Origin: Brevibacillus_H ginsengisoli
GTDB taxonomy: Bacteria; Bacillota; Bacilli; Brevibacillales; Brevibacillaceae
Assembly: GCF_050113715.1 (NCBI RefSeq)
Contig: NZ_JBNJQR010000007.1
Coordinates: forward strand, 186,001 to 250,000
Reading direction: 5' to 3'
DNA length: 64,000 nucleotides
The translations under genes and the position numbers were made by a program. The notes below the pieces were generated by a model, which was given only the letters and a program-made list of their open reading frames with translations, did no database searches and was not told where the DNA came from. Within the stretch, counting starts at the first letter, position 1; every line of letters starts with the position of its first letter. This document shows, piece by piece, positions 9,095 to 17,291 of this stretch.

Positions 9095-10543
9095 CTATCT
9101 CAGTTGCCTGATAATGGAGGACAGTCGTTGAAGGCCTTGTTCTATTTCGCTTATGGAAGCGTAGGAATAGGACAACCGCAGATGCTGACTGGGATGTTGA
9201 TCATACACATTCCCCGGGTTTAAGAGAATTCCCTCTTGTAGAGCCTTTTCAAACAGATTGCGTATGGAAAGGGAGTCTTGCAGCTTCAACCAGACATAAA
9301 AGCCGCCTTTAGGAACCGTCCAAGTGGCAAGATCCGAAAAATGCTTTTGCAGCGCATCGATCATGACATCTCTTCGAACCTTTAATTCTTGCCGAACCTG
9401 ATCCAGATGTTGATGATAGAACCCGCTTGATAACCACTGGGCAACAGTCCACTGAGAAAGGGAACTCGCCCCGTAATCGGTTTGCATTTTGATATCGGCC
9501 AACCTTTCAATCACCGGCTCAGGCCCTACTATCCAACCGATTCGTAATCCCGGGCTTAAGGTCTTGGACATGCTGCCAAGGTACAGAACAAGGCCATTTT
9601 TGTCGTTGGCTTTCAAAGGTGGTGGCGGAGGCGATTCCAGCCACAGCTCTCGATACACGTCATCTTCAATGATTGGAAGTCGTTCCTGTTCGCATGCGTT
9701 TAGCAGCTCTCGTCGTCTTGTTTCCGACATGACGATTCCCGTTGGATTGTGAAAGGAAGGAATAGTATAGAGCAAAGCAGCATTTTGCCTTTGTTTTTGT
9801 TCCGTGATGGCTTTGATTTGAATTCCGTTAGCATCCAGAGGAAGTCCAATTAATCGCATCCCCGCGGACTGAAACACATTCAGGGAATACAGATAGGAGG
9901 GCTTTTCAAGAAAGATTGTTGATCCTCTTTGCAACAGACCGACGGAAATCAAATGCAAGGCTTGCAAGGCCCCTGAGACAATCAATATAGAAGACGGTGA
10001 AGCTTCGATGCCGTGTGTTTTCAGGTGCTTGCTGAGTTGTTCTCTTAAATAAAGCAACCCTTTTGGTTCTTCATAGCCAAGTGAATCGATGTGGTCTGCC
10101 AATCGGTTGAATACGTTCGTCATCTGTTCACGAGGAAATAAATCGGGTGATGGCTCTCCCGTCCCTAACCGAATGATATTGGGATAAAACTCCGCTCGAT
10201 TGATCTCTTGAATCGTTGGCAAATTGGCCTGATGAATTCCCGCGTGAACATACGAGCTCCAGTTCGGCGGTGGGGTAGAAGTCATTAAGGACCACGAATT
10301 ATTCGTGATCCTCGTTCCGCTTCCGGGTTTGCCTTCAAGCAGCCCTTCCGCAATTAACTCGTCTACTGCCACAACAACTGTACTCCGGTTTACTTCCCAT
10401 AATTCAGCCATTGTGCGCTGTGGTGGGATTTTGCTGCCTACGGGCCACTCTCCGGTTTCAATTTTTCCTTTTATGTACGCCTTGATTTGAATATAGAGAG
10501 GAACTTCTGCGAATTTGTTTGGCTTCCAATTTGATTGGAACAT
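9095..10543 (-). CDS. MocR-type (GntR-HTH/aminotransferase) regulator
   Basis: Fusion regulator of 482 residues. It has an N-terminal GntR winged helix (PLYIQIKAYIKGKIETGEWP and IPPQRTMAELWEVNRSTV, about residues 15-80) and a class I PLP aminotransferase-like domain (about 110-480). The PLP-lysine region is LGSMSKTLSPGLRIGW. Such proteins (GabR, PdxR, TauR) use PLP or amino-compound binding to control adjacent genes. The second in-frame ATG has the better-spaced GCGAGG RBS. It is transcribed away from the LysE exporter gene, which is its likely target; the intergenic repeats support this. Confidence 0.88.
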   Translation of the reverse strand: MFQSNWKPNKFAEVPLYIQIKAYIKGKIETGEWPVGSKIPPQRTMAELWEVNRSTVVVAVDELIAEGLLEGKPGSGTRITNNSWSLMTSTPPPNWSSYVHAGIHQANLPTIQEINRAEFYPNIIRLGTGEPSPDLFPREQMTNVFNRLADHIDSLGYEEPKGLLYLREQLSKHLKTHGIEASPSSILIVSGALQALHLISVGLLQRGSTIFLEKPSYLYSLNVFQSAGMRLIGLPLDANGIQIKAITEQKQRQNAALLYTIPSFHNPTGIVMSETRRRELLNACEQERLPIIEDDVYRELWLESPPPPPLKANDKNGLVLYLGSMSKTLSPGLRIGWIVGPEPVIERLADIKMQTDYGASSLSQWTVAQWLSSGFYHQHLDQVRQELKVRRDVMIDALQKHFSDLATWTVPKGGFYVWLKLQDSLSIRNLFEKALQEGILLNPGNVYDQHPSQHLRLSYSYASISEIEQGLQRLSSIIRQLR

Positions 10544-10584
10544 GAAACCCATCCTCGCCGTGTGGTTTGCACATATTGTACTAT

Positions 10585-10616
10585 TTGGTTGGTTTAGAAT
10601 CCATCCAATTGGTTGG
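10585..10616. promoter_or_regulatory. Repeated TTGGTTGG elements between MocR gene and lysE
   Basis: Two direct copies of TTGGTTGG, 24 bp apart start to start. The second also forms the palindrome CCATCCAATTGGTTGG. Direct repeats are the usual MocR/GabR operator form. They sit in the divergent intergenic region about 65-95 bp before the exporter start. Confidence 0.55.
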
Positions 10617-10679
10617 AGACAGAAGTCGATCGATGAGTATCATTGTATTCATACGTCATGTTATCGGAGGGAAAAAGAA

Positions 10680-11303
10680 GTGTTCATAGCCTTCATTCAC
10701 GGATTCATTCTTGCATTTGGACTTATACTTCCACTCGGTGTTCAAAATGTATTTGTTTTTAATCAAGGGGCTCTTCAAAAAAGATTCATCCATGCGCTGC
10801 CAGTTGTCCTGACTGCCTCACTATGCGACACACTGTTGATTACTCTTGCCGTTCTAGGAGTGTCCTTGGCAATACTCGGTTCTTTTTGGTTCAAAACCAT
10901 ACTCCTCAGTGTGGGGATACTCTTTTTACTTTATATGGGCTGGAACACCTGGAGAAGCAGCCCAGCAGCTAGCAACAGTGAAAATAACAGTGCGGAGACG
11001 TCCACCCCCGGCAAACAAATCGCTTTTGCCGCATCTGTCTCCCTTCTGAATCCCCACGCGATAATGGATACGGTTGGGGTTATCGGAACCAGTTCATTAA
11101 GCTACACGGGGGCAGAAAAACTCGCCTTCGCTCTTGCTGCCATCCTGGTTTCTTGGATTTGGTTCACCGGATTAGCCATAGTTGGTCGAATGACAGGCCG
11201 GTTGGATAATTCTGGGCGAGTCATGAGGGTCATCAATCGGATATCCGCTTGCGTGATGTGGGGAGCGGCCATTTATATTGGGGTTTCGGGGTTCCAGAGT
11301 TAA
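10680..11303 (+). CDS. LysE/ArgO-family amino acid exporter
   Basis: A 207-residue protein of the LysE superfamily: GFILAFGLILPLGVQNVFVFNQGAL in the first helix, the SLLNPHAIMDTVGVIG motif after a charged cytoplasmic loop, and about six membrane segments. An ATG 55 codons upstream is in frame but would run through the regulator's operator region. The GTG chosen (MFIAFIHGF) has GGAGGG eight bases before it and gives the family length. The product probably exports basic or other amino acids under control of the divergent MocR protein. Confidence 0.85.
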   Translation: MFIAFIHGFILAFGLILPLGVQNVFVFNQGALQKRFIHALPVVLTASLCDTLLITLAVLGVSLAILGSFWFKTILLSVGILFLLYMGWNTWRSSPAASNSENNSAETSTPGKQIAFAASVSLLNPHAIMDTVGVIGTSSLSYTGAEKLAFALAAILVSWIWFTGLAIVGRMTGRLDNSGRVMRVINRISACVMWGAAIYIGVSGFQS

Positions 11304-11494
11304 GAAAAGGCAGTGTCAATCCAGGACTTTTGTGCAGTCTTTTATAGCTTAATACAATAAACTTAATACTGATTACTGTGGTATTATTTTAGGATAATAC
11401 AGAAAATGGTACGTATGGAAGTGTAGCTAAATTCTTTTAGTTTAATAAGGGAAATCACCAGGTTGCATTTTCCAGGTTGAAAGGAGTGTGCGTA

Positions 11495-12166
11495 TTGTCA
11501 TTCGATGCTGTTCTTTTTGATTTGGATGGTACATTATTAGACCGTGACTCATCACTGATATCGTTTATTAGGGACCAGTATGATCGTTTGAAGGAATTTC
11601 ACGTTATTGAGAAAGAGAGATTTATTCAGCGTTTCATGGAACTGGATAATCACGGTTATGTATGGAAAGACAAAGTGTATCAGCAACTTTTAAATGAGTT
11701 CCCTATACAAAATATTCATTGGGCTTCGCTACTGAATGACTATATAAATAATTTTCATAAACATTGTATTGCTTTTCCTAATCTGTTGGATATGCTTACC
11801 CAGCTAAAGAAACATAACATTAAACTAGCGTTGGTCTCAAACGGCTTTGGAAATTTCCAGAACGATAATTTCAAAGCTTTACATATTAATCATTTATTCG
11901 ATGAGGTGCTGATATCAGAGTGGGAAGGACTCCGAAAACCTGACCCAGCGATTTTTATTCGTGCTTTAAATAAACTGAATGTTCCAGCAGAAAAGGCTAT
12001 TTTTGTGGGTGACCATCCCGCCAACGACATCCGAGCCAGCCGTAATGTTGGAATAAAGGCAGTTTGGAAACGAAATCATCAATTTGAAACTGTTATAGAA
12101 GCAGATGCTATAATCGACGATCTGCGAGAATTAATTGATATTGTACTACCCACCGTTGCCGATTAA
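11495..12166 (+). CDS. HAD-superfamily hydrolase (phosphatase-like)
   Basis: A 223-residue HAD hydrolase. Motif I is LFDLDGTLLDRD (nucleophile Asp), motif II lies at LALVSNGFG, motif III/IV is RKPDPAIF then VGDHPANDIRASRNVG. The helical cap follows motif I, as in the phosphoglycolate phosphatase/YjjG group. The start is a TTG placed seven bases after AAAGGAGTG. Substrate cannot be read from sequence. The preceding 190 bp hold no gene. Confidence 0.85.
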   Translation: MSFDAVLFDLDGTLLDRDSSLISFIRDQYDRLKEFHVIEKERFIQRFMELDNHGYVWKDKVYQQLLNEFPIQNIHWASLLNDYINNFHKHCIAFPNLLDMLTQLKKHNIKLALVSNGFGNFQNDNFKALHINHLFDEVLISEWEGLRKPDPAIFIRALNKLNVPAEKAIFVGDHPANDIRASRNVGIKAVWKRNHQFETVIEADAIIDDLRELIDIVLPTVAD

Positions 12167-12234
12167 CTTTACTAAGCTAAAAGGGAAAGGTTCAATTATT
12201 CTAAAATATAGAAATAACAAAAGGAGGGAGATAC

Positions 12235-12795
12235 ATGACGGGTCTATCCAAAGTGTTTTGGGGAATATTACTGGTCTTTCTCGATTTCAGGTTTAACGGG
12301 TTTGATGTCTTGCCCGATCTTATCGGTTTCATCCTAATGTTGATTGGTTTTTCACAATTATCGACACTAAACATCAGGTTCAATAATGCCAAAATCGCTA
12401 CCATCCCTCTGCTCTTCTTCTCGATTCTGGAACTGTTTCACGTTCAGACGGATATCCCCTTGTCTACTACTGAACCATTATCGGGTGTCGCTGTACTCCT
12501 ATCGCTATGTGGGACGGTATTAAATCTATATGTCATATTCAATCTTTGTAAAGGCATTGAAGAATTGGCTCTTCAATCAGGAAAAATGGAGCTTGCAGAC
12601 ATGGCCAATACTAGATGGAGATACTATCTATGGTTTACGATCGCGTTTACCGTACTCTCATTGCTGGTTGTTGGTATCTCCCTATTTCTTTGGTTCTTGT
12701 TCATTCCAATAGTAATTTGCGGATTCATAGCCACGATTCTGATTCTCATATTGATTCGTCAAGCAGATCAAACGTTGCGTACATACGAAGCTTGA
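12235..12795 (+). CDS. Membrane protein of unknown function
   Basis: A 186-residue integral membrane protein with about five hydrophobic segments. The N-terminal part (VFLDFRFNGFDVLPDLIGFILMLIGFSQL) resembles small uncharacterised Bacillales membrane proteins. It has an excellent RBS (AAGGAGGGAGATAC before ATG). It ends 8 bp from the convergent arsC with no visible terminator between. Function not recognised. Confidence 0.75.
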   Translation: MTGLSKVFWGILLVFLDFRFNGFDVLPDLIGFILMLIGFSQLSTLNIRFNNAKIATIPLLFFSILELFHVQTDIPLSTTEPLSGVAVLLSLCGTVLNLYVIFNLCKGIEELALQSGKMELADMANTRWRYYLWFTIAFTVLSLLVVGISLFLWFLFIPIVICGFIATILILILIRQADQTLRTYEA

Positions 12796-12803
12796 GAAGA
12801 TTC

Positions 12804-13232
12804 TTATTTCCCTTCCGCGAGGAACTGATTAATTCTAGCGTGAATCGCATCGCGAACCGCACGAAAACTAGCCATAATCTCTTCCTCAGTCCCCGTGGCT
12901 TTGGCAGGATCATCGAATCCCCAATGCCACTTCACCACATGAGGATTAGAAATCACAGGGCAATGCTCGTCCGCATGTCCGCATAACGTAATGACATAAT
13001 CAGCACGATTCAAGGTTTCAGGGTTAATGACGTCGGAGGTATGGCTTGTGATATCCACTCCGGCTTCCTGCATCACCCGAACTGCCCGAGGATTAAGCCC
13101 ATGCGCTTCAAGTCCGGCACTCTTGACTTCGTATCGATCCCCGCCTAACGCTTTTAAAAATCCATCTGCTATTTGGCTTCTGCATGAATTTCCAGTGCAA
13201 AGAAAGTACACGAGCGGCTTGGTGTTTGCCAT
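12804..13232 (-). CDS. arsC: Arsenate reductase, thioredoxin-dependent
   Basis: Low-molecular-weight phosphatase-fold arsenate reductase (142 residues) that reduces As(V) to As(III). The P-loop is CTGNSCRSQ with nucleophile Cys12, and the redox cysteines are Cys84 and Cys91 (TLCGHADEHCP), matching the Cys10/82/89 triad of staphylococcal ArsC. It is last gene of arsR-arsB-arsC, so the As(III) formed can be exported by ArsB. Confidence 0.95.
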   Translation of the reverse strand: MANTKPLVYFLCTGNSCRSQIADGFLKALGGDRYEVKSAGLEAHGLNPRAVRVMQEAGVDITSHTSDVINPETLNRADYVITLCGHADEHCPVISNPHVVKWHWGFDDPAKATGTEEEIMASFRAVRDAIHARINQFLAEGK

Positions 13233-13294
13233 GTGGATCTACCCCTTTCATTTTATAAAATGATTTGGAAGTCTTCCCATATTCCCTAATCTGG

Positions 13295-14590
13295 TCAGGT
13301 GAGCAGAAGGGTCAAATACAGACCAATTAGCGTGATGAGCAGGGTAGGAATCGTCAGCAGAATCCCTGTTTTAAAATACTGCCCCCACGTAATCCTGACG
13401 TTCTTTCTGGACAAGACGTGCAGCCACAGAAGTGTCGCCAACGAGCCAATCGGCGTAATTTTGGGTCCCAGGTCGCTGCCAATGACGTTGGCGTAGACAA
13501 GCGCCTCCTTAACTGCTCCACCTGCATGCGTTCCTTGAATAGCCAATGCGTCAATCATCACGGTTGGCAAGTTGTTCATGATGGAGGATAGAATCGCCGC
13601 GATGAATCCCATTCCGATCGTAGCCGCCAATAATCCTTTATCCACAAACAATTGGATGGCTTGTCCCAGCATGTCGGTTAGCCCTACATTTCTTAACCCG
13701 TACACAACCACGTACATACCTATCGAAAAAACGACCACAGGCCAAGGCGCTTCCTTGACTAATTGAGCGGTTTGAATCACGTGGCTTCTTCTCGCCGCCA
13801 GAATAAATGCGATAGCCGCAACCCCAGCCAGTACCGATACGGGAATATGCGCCAAGCCACCCAAAAGGTAAGCGACTAAGAGTACTCCCAGAATGAGCCA
13901 GGAAAAGTGAAACAACTGCAAATCTTTAATAGCCTCCTTGGGCTGTTTGAGATGGCCGAGATCGTACTTCTTTGGAATATCCTTGCGGTAAAACCACAAC
14001 AGGACGCCCAAGCTTGCGACCAATGAAAACAGGTTCGGCACTATCATTCGACCCGCATACTGTACGAACCCGATATGGAAAAAATCTGCCGAAACAATAT
14101 TCACCAGGTTACTTACGATCAAGGGAAGGGATGTCGTGTCTGCGATGAAACCACTCGCCATAATAAACGGCAGCACCCTTCTCTCATCAAAGCGAAGCGC
14201 CCTAACCTGTGCGAGAACAATCGGCGTCAAAATGAGCGCAGCCCCATCATTAGCAAAAAAGGCGGAAACAACAGCCCCCAGTAAAATGACGTAGACAAAC
14301 ATGAGAAGACCATTGCCTTTTGCCAATCTCGCCATATGCAACGCGGACCACTCAAAAAATCCTACCTCATCCAGAATCAACGATATGAGAATAATGGCAA
14401 CAAACGTCAACGTCGCATTCCATACAATCCCCGTTACGGTCACTACATCAGATAAGCTGACAACCCCGGCAAGCAAAGCGAGTAACGCCCCACCGGTAGC
14501 TGACCACCCAATGTTAAGACCCTTGGGCTGCCAAATCACAAACACAAGCGTAATCACAAAAATCAAACAAGCACTCCACAAGTGAAACAT
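13295..14590 (-). CDS. arsB: Arsenite efflux transporter ArsB
   Basis: A 431-residue ArsB/NhaD-type ion transporter with about 12 membrane segments. Signatures: NDGAALILTPIVLAQ and the second-half SSIMNNLPTVMIDALAI, with PWPVVVFSIGMYVVVYGLRN between. It exports As(III)/Sb(III) using the membrane potential; no ArsA ATPase gene is nearby. RBS GGAGAG precedes the ATG. It lies 26 bp after arsR and 62 bp before arsC. Confidence 0.95.
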   Translation of the reverse strand: MFHLWSACLIFVITLVFVIWQPKGLNIGWSATGGALLALLAGVVSLSDVVTVTGIVWNATLTFVAIILISLILDEVGFFEWSALHMARLAKGNGLLMFVYVILLGAVVSAFFANDGAALILTPIVLAQVRALRFDERRVLPFIMASGFIADTTSLPLIVSNLVNIVSADFFHIGFVQYAGRMIVPNLFSLVASLGVLLWFYRKDIPKKYDLGHLKQPKEAIKDLQLFHFSWLILGVLLVAYLLGGLAHIPVSVLAGVAAIAFILAARRSHVIQTAQLVKEAPWPVVVFSIGMYVVVYGLRNVGLTDMLGQAIQLFVDKGLLAATIGMGFIAAILSSIMNNLPTVMIDALAIQGTHAGGAVKEALVYANVIGSDLGPKITPIGSLATLLWLHVLSRKNVRITWGQYFKTGILLTIPTLLITLIGLYLTLLLT

Positions 14591-14616
14591 GATTTCTCTC
14601 CATCCTCATTGTCTCT

Positions 14617-14946
14617 TCATGACTCGGTACAGCAAACCAGCAGCCCTTTTTCCTCCAGTGCCTTGAATTCCTCCGTCACATCGGGTAAGTTGGCCAGTGC
14701 AAATCCAATTGCCTCCAACTGCTCGCGGTTCAATGAGTAAAAAACCCACTGCCCTTTGCGTTGTTCATTCACAAGCCCCTCCGCTTTCAGGCGGCTCATA
14801 TGCCTAGAAATGGCTGGTTGGGAGATATTAAATATCGGTACCAGCTCACACACACAACAATCCCTTGCATTCAGTAACGCAATCATTTTTAATCGAGTCG
14901 GATCTCCCAGTGCTTTTAATGCATTGGCTAATTTTTTTAGCTCCAT
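14617..14946 (-). CDS. arsR: Arsenical resistance repressor ArsR
   Basis: A 109-residue ArsR/SmtB winged helix. The metalloid site Cys30-Cys31-x-Cys33 (DCCVCEL) is in the classical alpha-3 position, a variant of ELCVCDL. The recognition helix is ISQPAISRHMSRLK. An extra Cys pair (Cys105-106) sits near the C-terminus. It is first gene of the ars operon and presumably represses it until As(III) or Sb(III) binds. Confidence 0.93.
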   Translation of the reverse strand: MELKKLANALKALGDPTRLKMIALLNARDCCVCELVPIFNISQPAISRHMSRLKAEGLVNEQRKGQWVFYSLNREQLEAIGFALANLPDVTEEFKALEEKGLLVCCTES

Positions 14947-14969
14947 TAAGAATCACCTCTCACCACGCA

Positions 14970-14998
14970 ATACTAATATAACAATATGGTTATTTCAA
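14970..14998 (-). promoter_or_regulatory. ars operon promoter and putative ArsR operator
   Basis: Minus-strand -35 TTGAAA and -10 TAGTAT are 17 bp apart, upstream of arsR. The inverted repeat ATAAC-N6-GTTAT (14978-14993) fills the spacer, as expected for an ArsR operator. Confidence 0.6.
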
Positions 14999-15131
14999 TA
15001 TTAATAATGTAAAAAGTAGATGTGGAAAGTGAATCTTCTTGAACATCAAGTAAGAACATGATAAAACATTAGAAAACTAGGTAATACCAAGGAGAGCAGT
15101 TGGTTCGGATGGAAGAAGAGAGGTGGAAAAA

Positions 15132-15383
15132 ATGAAAATTGCGCTCTTTCAAATAGCTTATCCAATCGGGATGCACCCTAAAGATCTGGCAAAAGCCGTA
15201 CATGAAGGGGAAGTCACGGGAGAAGTTCCCGATCAGAATCCGCAGTCAAAAGAAGCATGGGTCGACCTGTTGTCACTGCGCAACTATATCCAGTGGCAAT
15301 ATGAAAAAGCAAGGATTACCGAAATGAGTTATCTGAGGGCACTCCGTCATATTGATGCGGCAATTAATCTGAAGAAGAGGTAA
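15132..15383 (+). CDS. Small conserved-looking protein of unknown function
   Basis: An 83-residue soluble protein starting MKIALFQIAYPIGMHPKDLA, with helical segments (EAWVDLLSLRNYIQWQYEKARI). The ATG has AGAGGTGG before it; a GTG three codons earlier overlaps that RBS and is less likely. It is followed by a strong terminator, supporting a real single-gene unit. Family not recognised. Confidence 0.65.
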   Translation: MKIALFQIAYPIGMHPKDLAKAVHEGEVTGEVPDQNPQSKEAWVDLLSLRNYIQWQYEKARITEMSYLRALRHIDAAINLKKR

Positions 15384-15392
15384 TGGATTCGA

Positions 15393-15420
15393 GAAGAGGT
15401 AACGATTTCGTTACCTCTTC
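15393..15420. terminator. Terminator between convergent small gene and GNAT gene
   Basis: Perfect 12-bp stem GAAGAGGTAACG/CGTTACCTCTTC with an ATTT loop, followed on the plus strand by a pyrimidine tract (TTCTCTTC, TCTTTTC). It probably serves both convergent genes. Confidence 0.85.
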
Positions 15421-15445
15421 TTCTCTTCTATCTTTTCTATTTTCC

Positions 15446-16426
15446 TTATAATTGCTTCATTATACGATAGGTCCCTTTGCCTACTTCATACCCCAGCTTG
15501 TTGTTCACTGCTTGCATAGAAAAATTCTCGGCTTCTGTTTCCGTGAGCATCCGAGTTGCACCTGATTCTTTTGCTGCCTCTATTGATCGTATTTTCAATG
15601 CCAAAGCAAGTCTCCTGCCCCGATAATCCTTCCTTACACCTGTGTAATTGGTATACAGTACGTCTGACGCATCCGTGGTAAACAAGGTGGTCACTCCAAC
15701 GAATTGATCACCGTCGGCGGCAATGAAAGTAAGGTCGGGACGTGTCCGTTCAGACGGAAGTGCCTGTTTTCTCCATTCGTCAATATCAGGCAAGTCACCT
15801 ACAAACCCCGGGTTATCCACGAGAGTATCCTTGTACAATTGATATAGTTTTCGTTCTGATTCTTCAGTAGGTTCGTCAGCCAAGGTAAGAAACTTGATTC
15901 CGCTCTCTTGCAATTGAATAACAATATGCTTCCATTTCGTTTGATCAAACCGAGTGACGTCCAGTGCTAAATCAACTACATGGGCGTCAAGTAAATATCC
16001 GCGGTTTTGAACAAAAGGAAGAGAAGCAGGAATCCAGTCTTTTAATTCTGACAAAAGAAGCGTCGAACCAACAGATTTGGCCCAATTTTCCAAATGTGCG
16101 AGGATTGTTTCACCAATTCCTTGATTGCGAAAATCAGGGTGAACACAGAATAGACTGCATACGCTTCCTGGTGAAGTCCAAGGAGTACGCCAGGCTTTCC
16201 CATATCCAATGATAGTCCCCTCCGCATTCTGTACGACCACCCTTTCTCGACCATAACCATTGAGTTGACCGGCCTCGTCCATATACAAGCTAGAATCGGT
16301 GGGTACAGGGAGATCCTGCTCTTGAAGTTGCTCTACTGAAACAGAATCAGGTTGGATCGAATTGAGGAGCATGGCTAGCTGGTTGTAATCTTCCGGCAAA
16401 TGAATGTGTCGAAGTGTGAAAGACAT
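15446..16426 (-). CDS. Tandem-GNAT acetyltransferase
   Basis: 326 residues with two GNAT domains. The first (about 1-160) has the acetyl-CoA loop RNQGIGE, and the second (about 165-326) has YRGRRLALALKIRSIEAAKESG and ends NNKLGYEVGKGTYRIMKQL. Two-domain GNATs include MshD-like and antibiotic-modifying enzymes; the substrate is not predictable. The start ATG is 13 nt from AAGGAG, a rather long spacing. Monocistronic. Confidence 0.82.
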   Translation of the reverse strand: MSFTLRHIHLPEDYNQLAMLLNSIQPDSVSVEQLQEQDLPVPTDSSLYMDEAGQLNGYGRERVVVQNAEGTIIGYGKAWRTPWTSPGSVCSLFCVHPDFRNQGIGETILAHLENWAKSVGSTLLLSELKDWIPASLPFVQNRGYLLDAHVVDLALDVTRFDQTKWKHIVIQLQESGIKFLTLADEPTEESERKLYQLYKDTLVDNPGFVGDLPDIDEWRKQALPSERTRPDLTFIAADGDQFVGVTTLFTTDASDVLYTNYTGVRKDYRGRRLALALKIRSIEAAKESGATRMLTETEAENFSMQAVNNKLGYEVGKGTYRIMKQL

Positions 16427-16514
16427 GGTTTATTCTTTCTCCTTTACATAGGTTACATTTCATTTGAGAGCAAGGTCATAGTAGATTCTGTATTTATATC
16501 ATAGTTGTCCTAAC

Positions 16515-16708
16515 TGAGAAAAGACTTCGTCCCTCTATGCTCTGTTTAAGCTCGCGTGTAGCATTTTTTGTCCGCTCCGTTCTCTACGCTTGGTTTCGCT
16601 TAAAATGAGCGTCGAGCGGACGAAGTCTTTTCTTGAGCGGGCTTACGCGAATGGAAGGAATGATTAATCACTTTACTACTGTAAAACGATTAATCATTCC
16701 AATATTAC
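16515..16708 (+). repeat. Dispersed structured repeat, copy 1
   Basis: A 194-bp intergenic element with a diverged second copy at 32202-32504 in the same orientation. The ends of its first module pair over long range: GAGAAAAGACTTCGTCC (16516-16532) with GGACGAAGTCTTTTCTT (16618-16634). A conserved block GGTTTCGCTTAAAATGAG lies inside. The second module is a 13-bp perfect hairpin, GGAATGATTAATC with GATTAATCATTCC, with the apical part TTTAC-TACT-GTAAA. The other copy has compensatory changes in this stem. No open frame. It could be a structured RNA gene or a non-autonomous mobile element. Confidence 0.8.
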
Positions 16709-16712
16709 CGAA

Positions 16713-16745
16713 AAAAGCTCACCGATTCGTTATCGGCGAGCTTTT
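16713..16745 (-). terminator. Terminator of the redox operon
   Basis: Stem AAAAGCTC-a-CCGAT with ATCGG-c-GAGCTTTT, immediately at the 3' end of the last operon gene. On the minus strand it is followed by TTTTTTC. Confidence 0.85.
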
Positions 16746-16746
16746 C

Positions 16747-17289
16747 TTACAAGAACGCGTGAATCAAGAACAAAACAGCAAAGCCGAGTCCAAAACGCAA
16801 ATGCCACTGTTTATCCAGTCGGCGGTATCTGAAAAGTCCCGAAATGGGAACTGGCAATAAAACCGCTAAGGCAAGCAGTCCGCTCACATTGGAGAAATTC
16901 AATTTAATCCCATATAAAAAAGCGCCAATTACATGAAGAACGATGAGTGCTATGGATAAGATCGCTACTGGAGTATGCCATTTCCGCGCGAGTTTCGCTA
17001 AAGGAATGATTAGCTTTTTTACGGCTGCCCATGGATCCAGCCATTTCTTTTGAAAAATAAACAGGAAGACATAATGAGCTAGCACAGCGAAGAGCGTAAT
17101 ACGAGCGAGCGAACCATAGTTTTTAAAGATTCCTTTAAATCCTCTGGTATGGAAACTGTCCGAGGGAAGCTGAGAATATTGCCAAATTCCCCATCCCACG
17201 ATCACAATGGCGAGTGCCAGTGAGAGATACACCCATTTTCGTTCCAACTTGTTCGGTATCCATCGTTTTTCGGTCTTGGTAACGTTCAT
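16747..17289 (-). CDS. Haem-type membrane protein of the ApbE/ferric-reductase operon
   Basis: 180 residues with about five membrane helices. Histidines are spaced as in b-type haem proteins: WHTPVAILSIALIVLHVIG and WHLRFGLGFAVLFLIH each carry two His about 14-16 residues apart in one helix. This suggests transmembrane haem b ligation (inference). It starts 3 bp after the kinase stop with GAGGTAGG as RBS, and is last gene of the operon. It probably passes electrons across the membrane with the 189-residue ferric-reductase-like protein. Not a recognised named family. Confidence 0.75.
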   Translation of the reverse strand: MNVTKTEKRWIPNKLERKWVYLSLALAIVIVGWGIWQYSQLPSDSFHTRGFKGIFKNYGSLARITLFAVLAHYVFLFIFQKKWLDPWAAVKKLIIPLAKLARKWHTPVAILSIALIVLHVIGAFLYGIKLNFSNVSGLLALAVLLPVPISGLFRYRRLDKQWHLRFGLGFAVLFLIHAFL

Positions 17290-17291
17290 TT

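Noticed and set aside
16440..16746. Insertion sequence remnant at the first structured repeat
   Set aside because: No transposase fragment and no target-site duplication recognised; kept as a structured repeat with the mobile-element option open.
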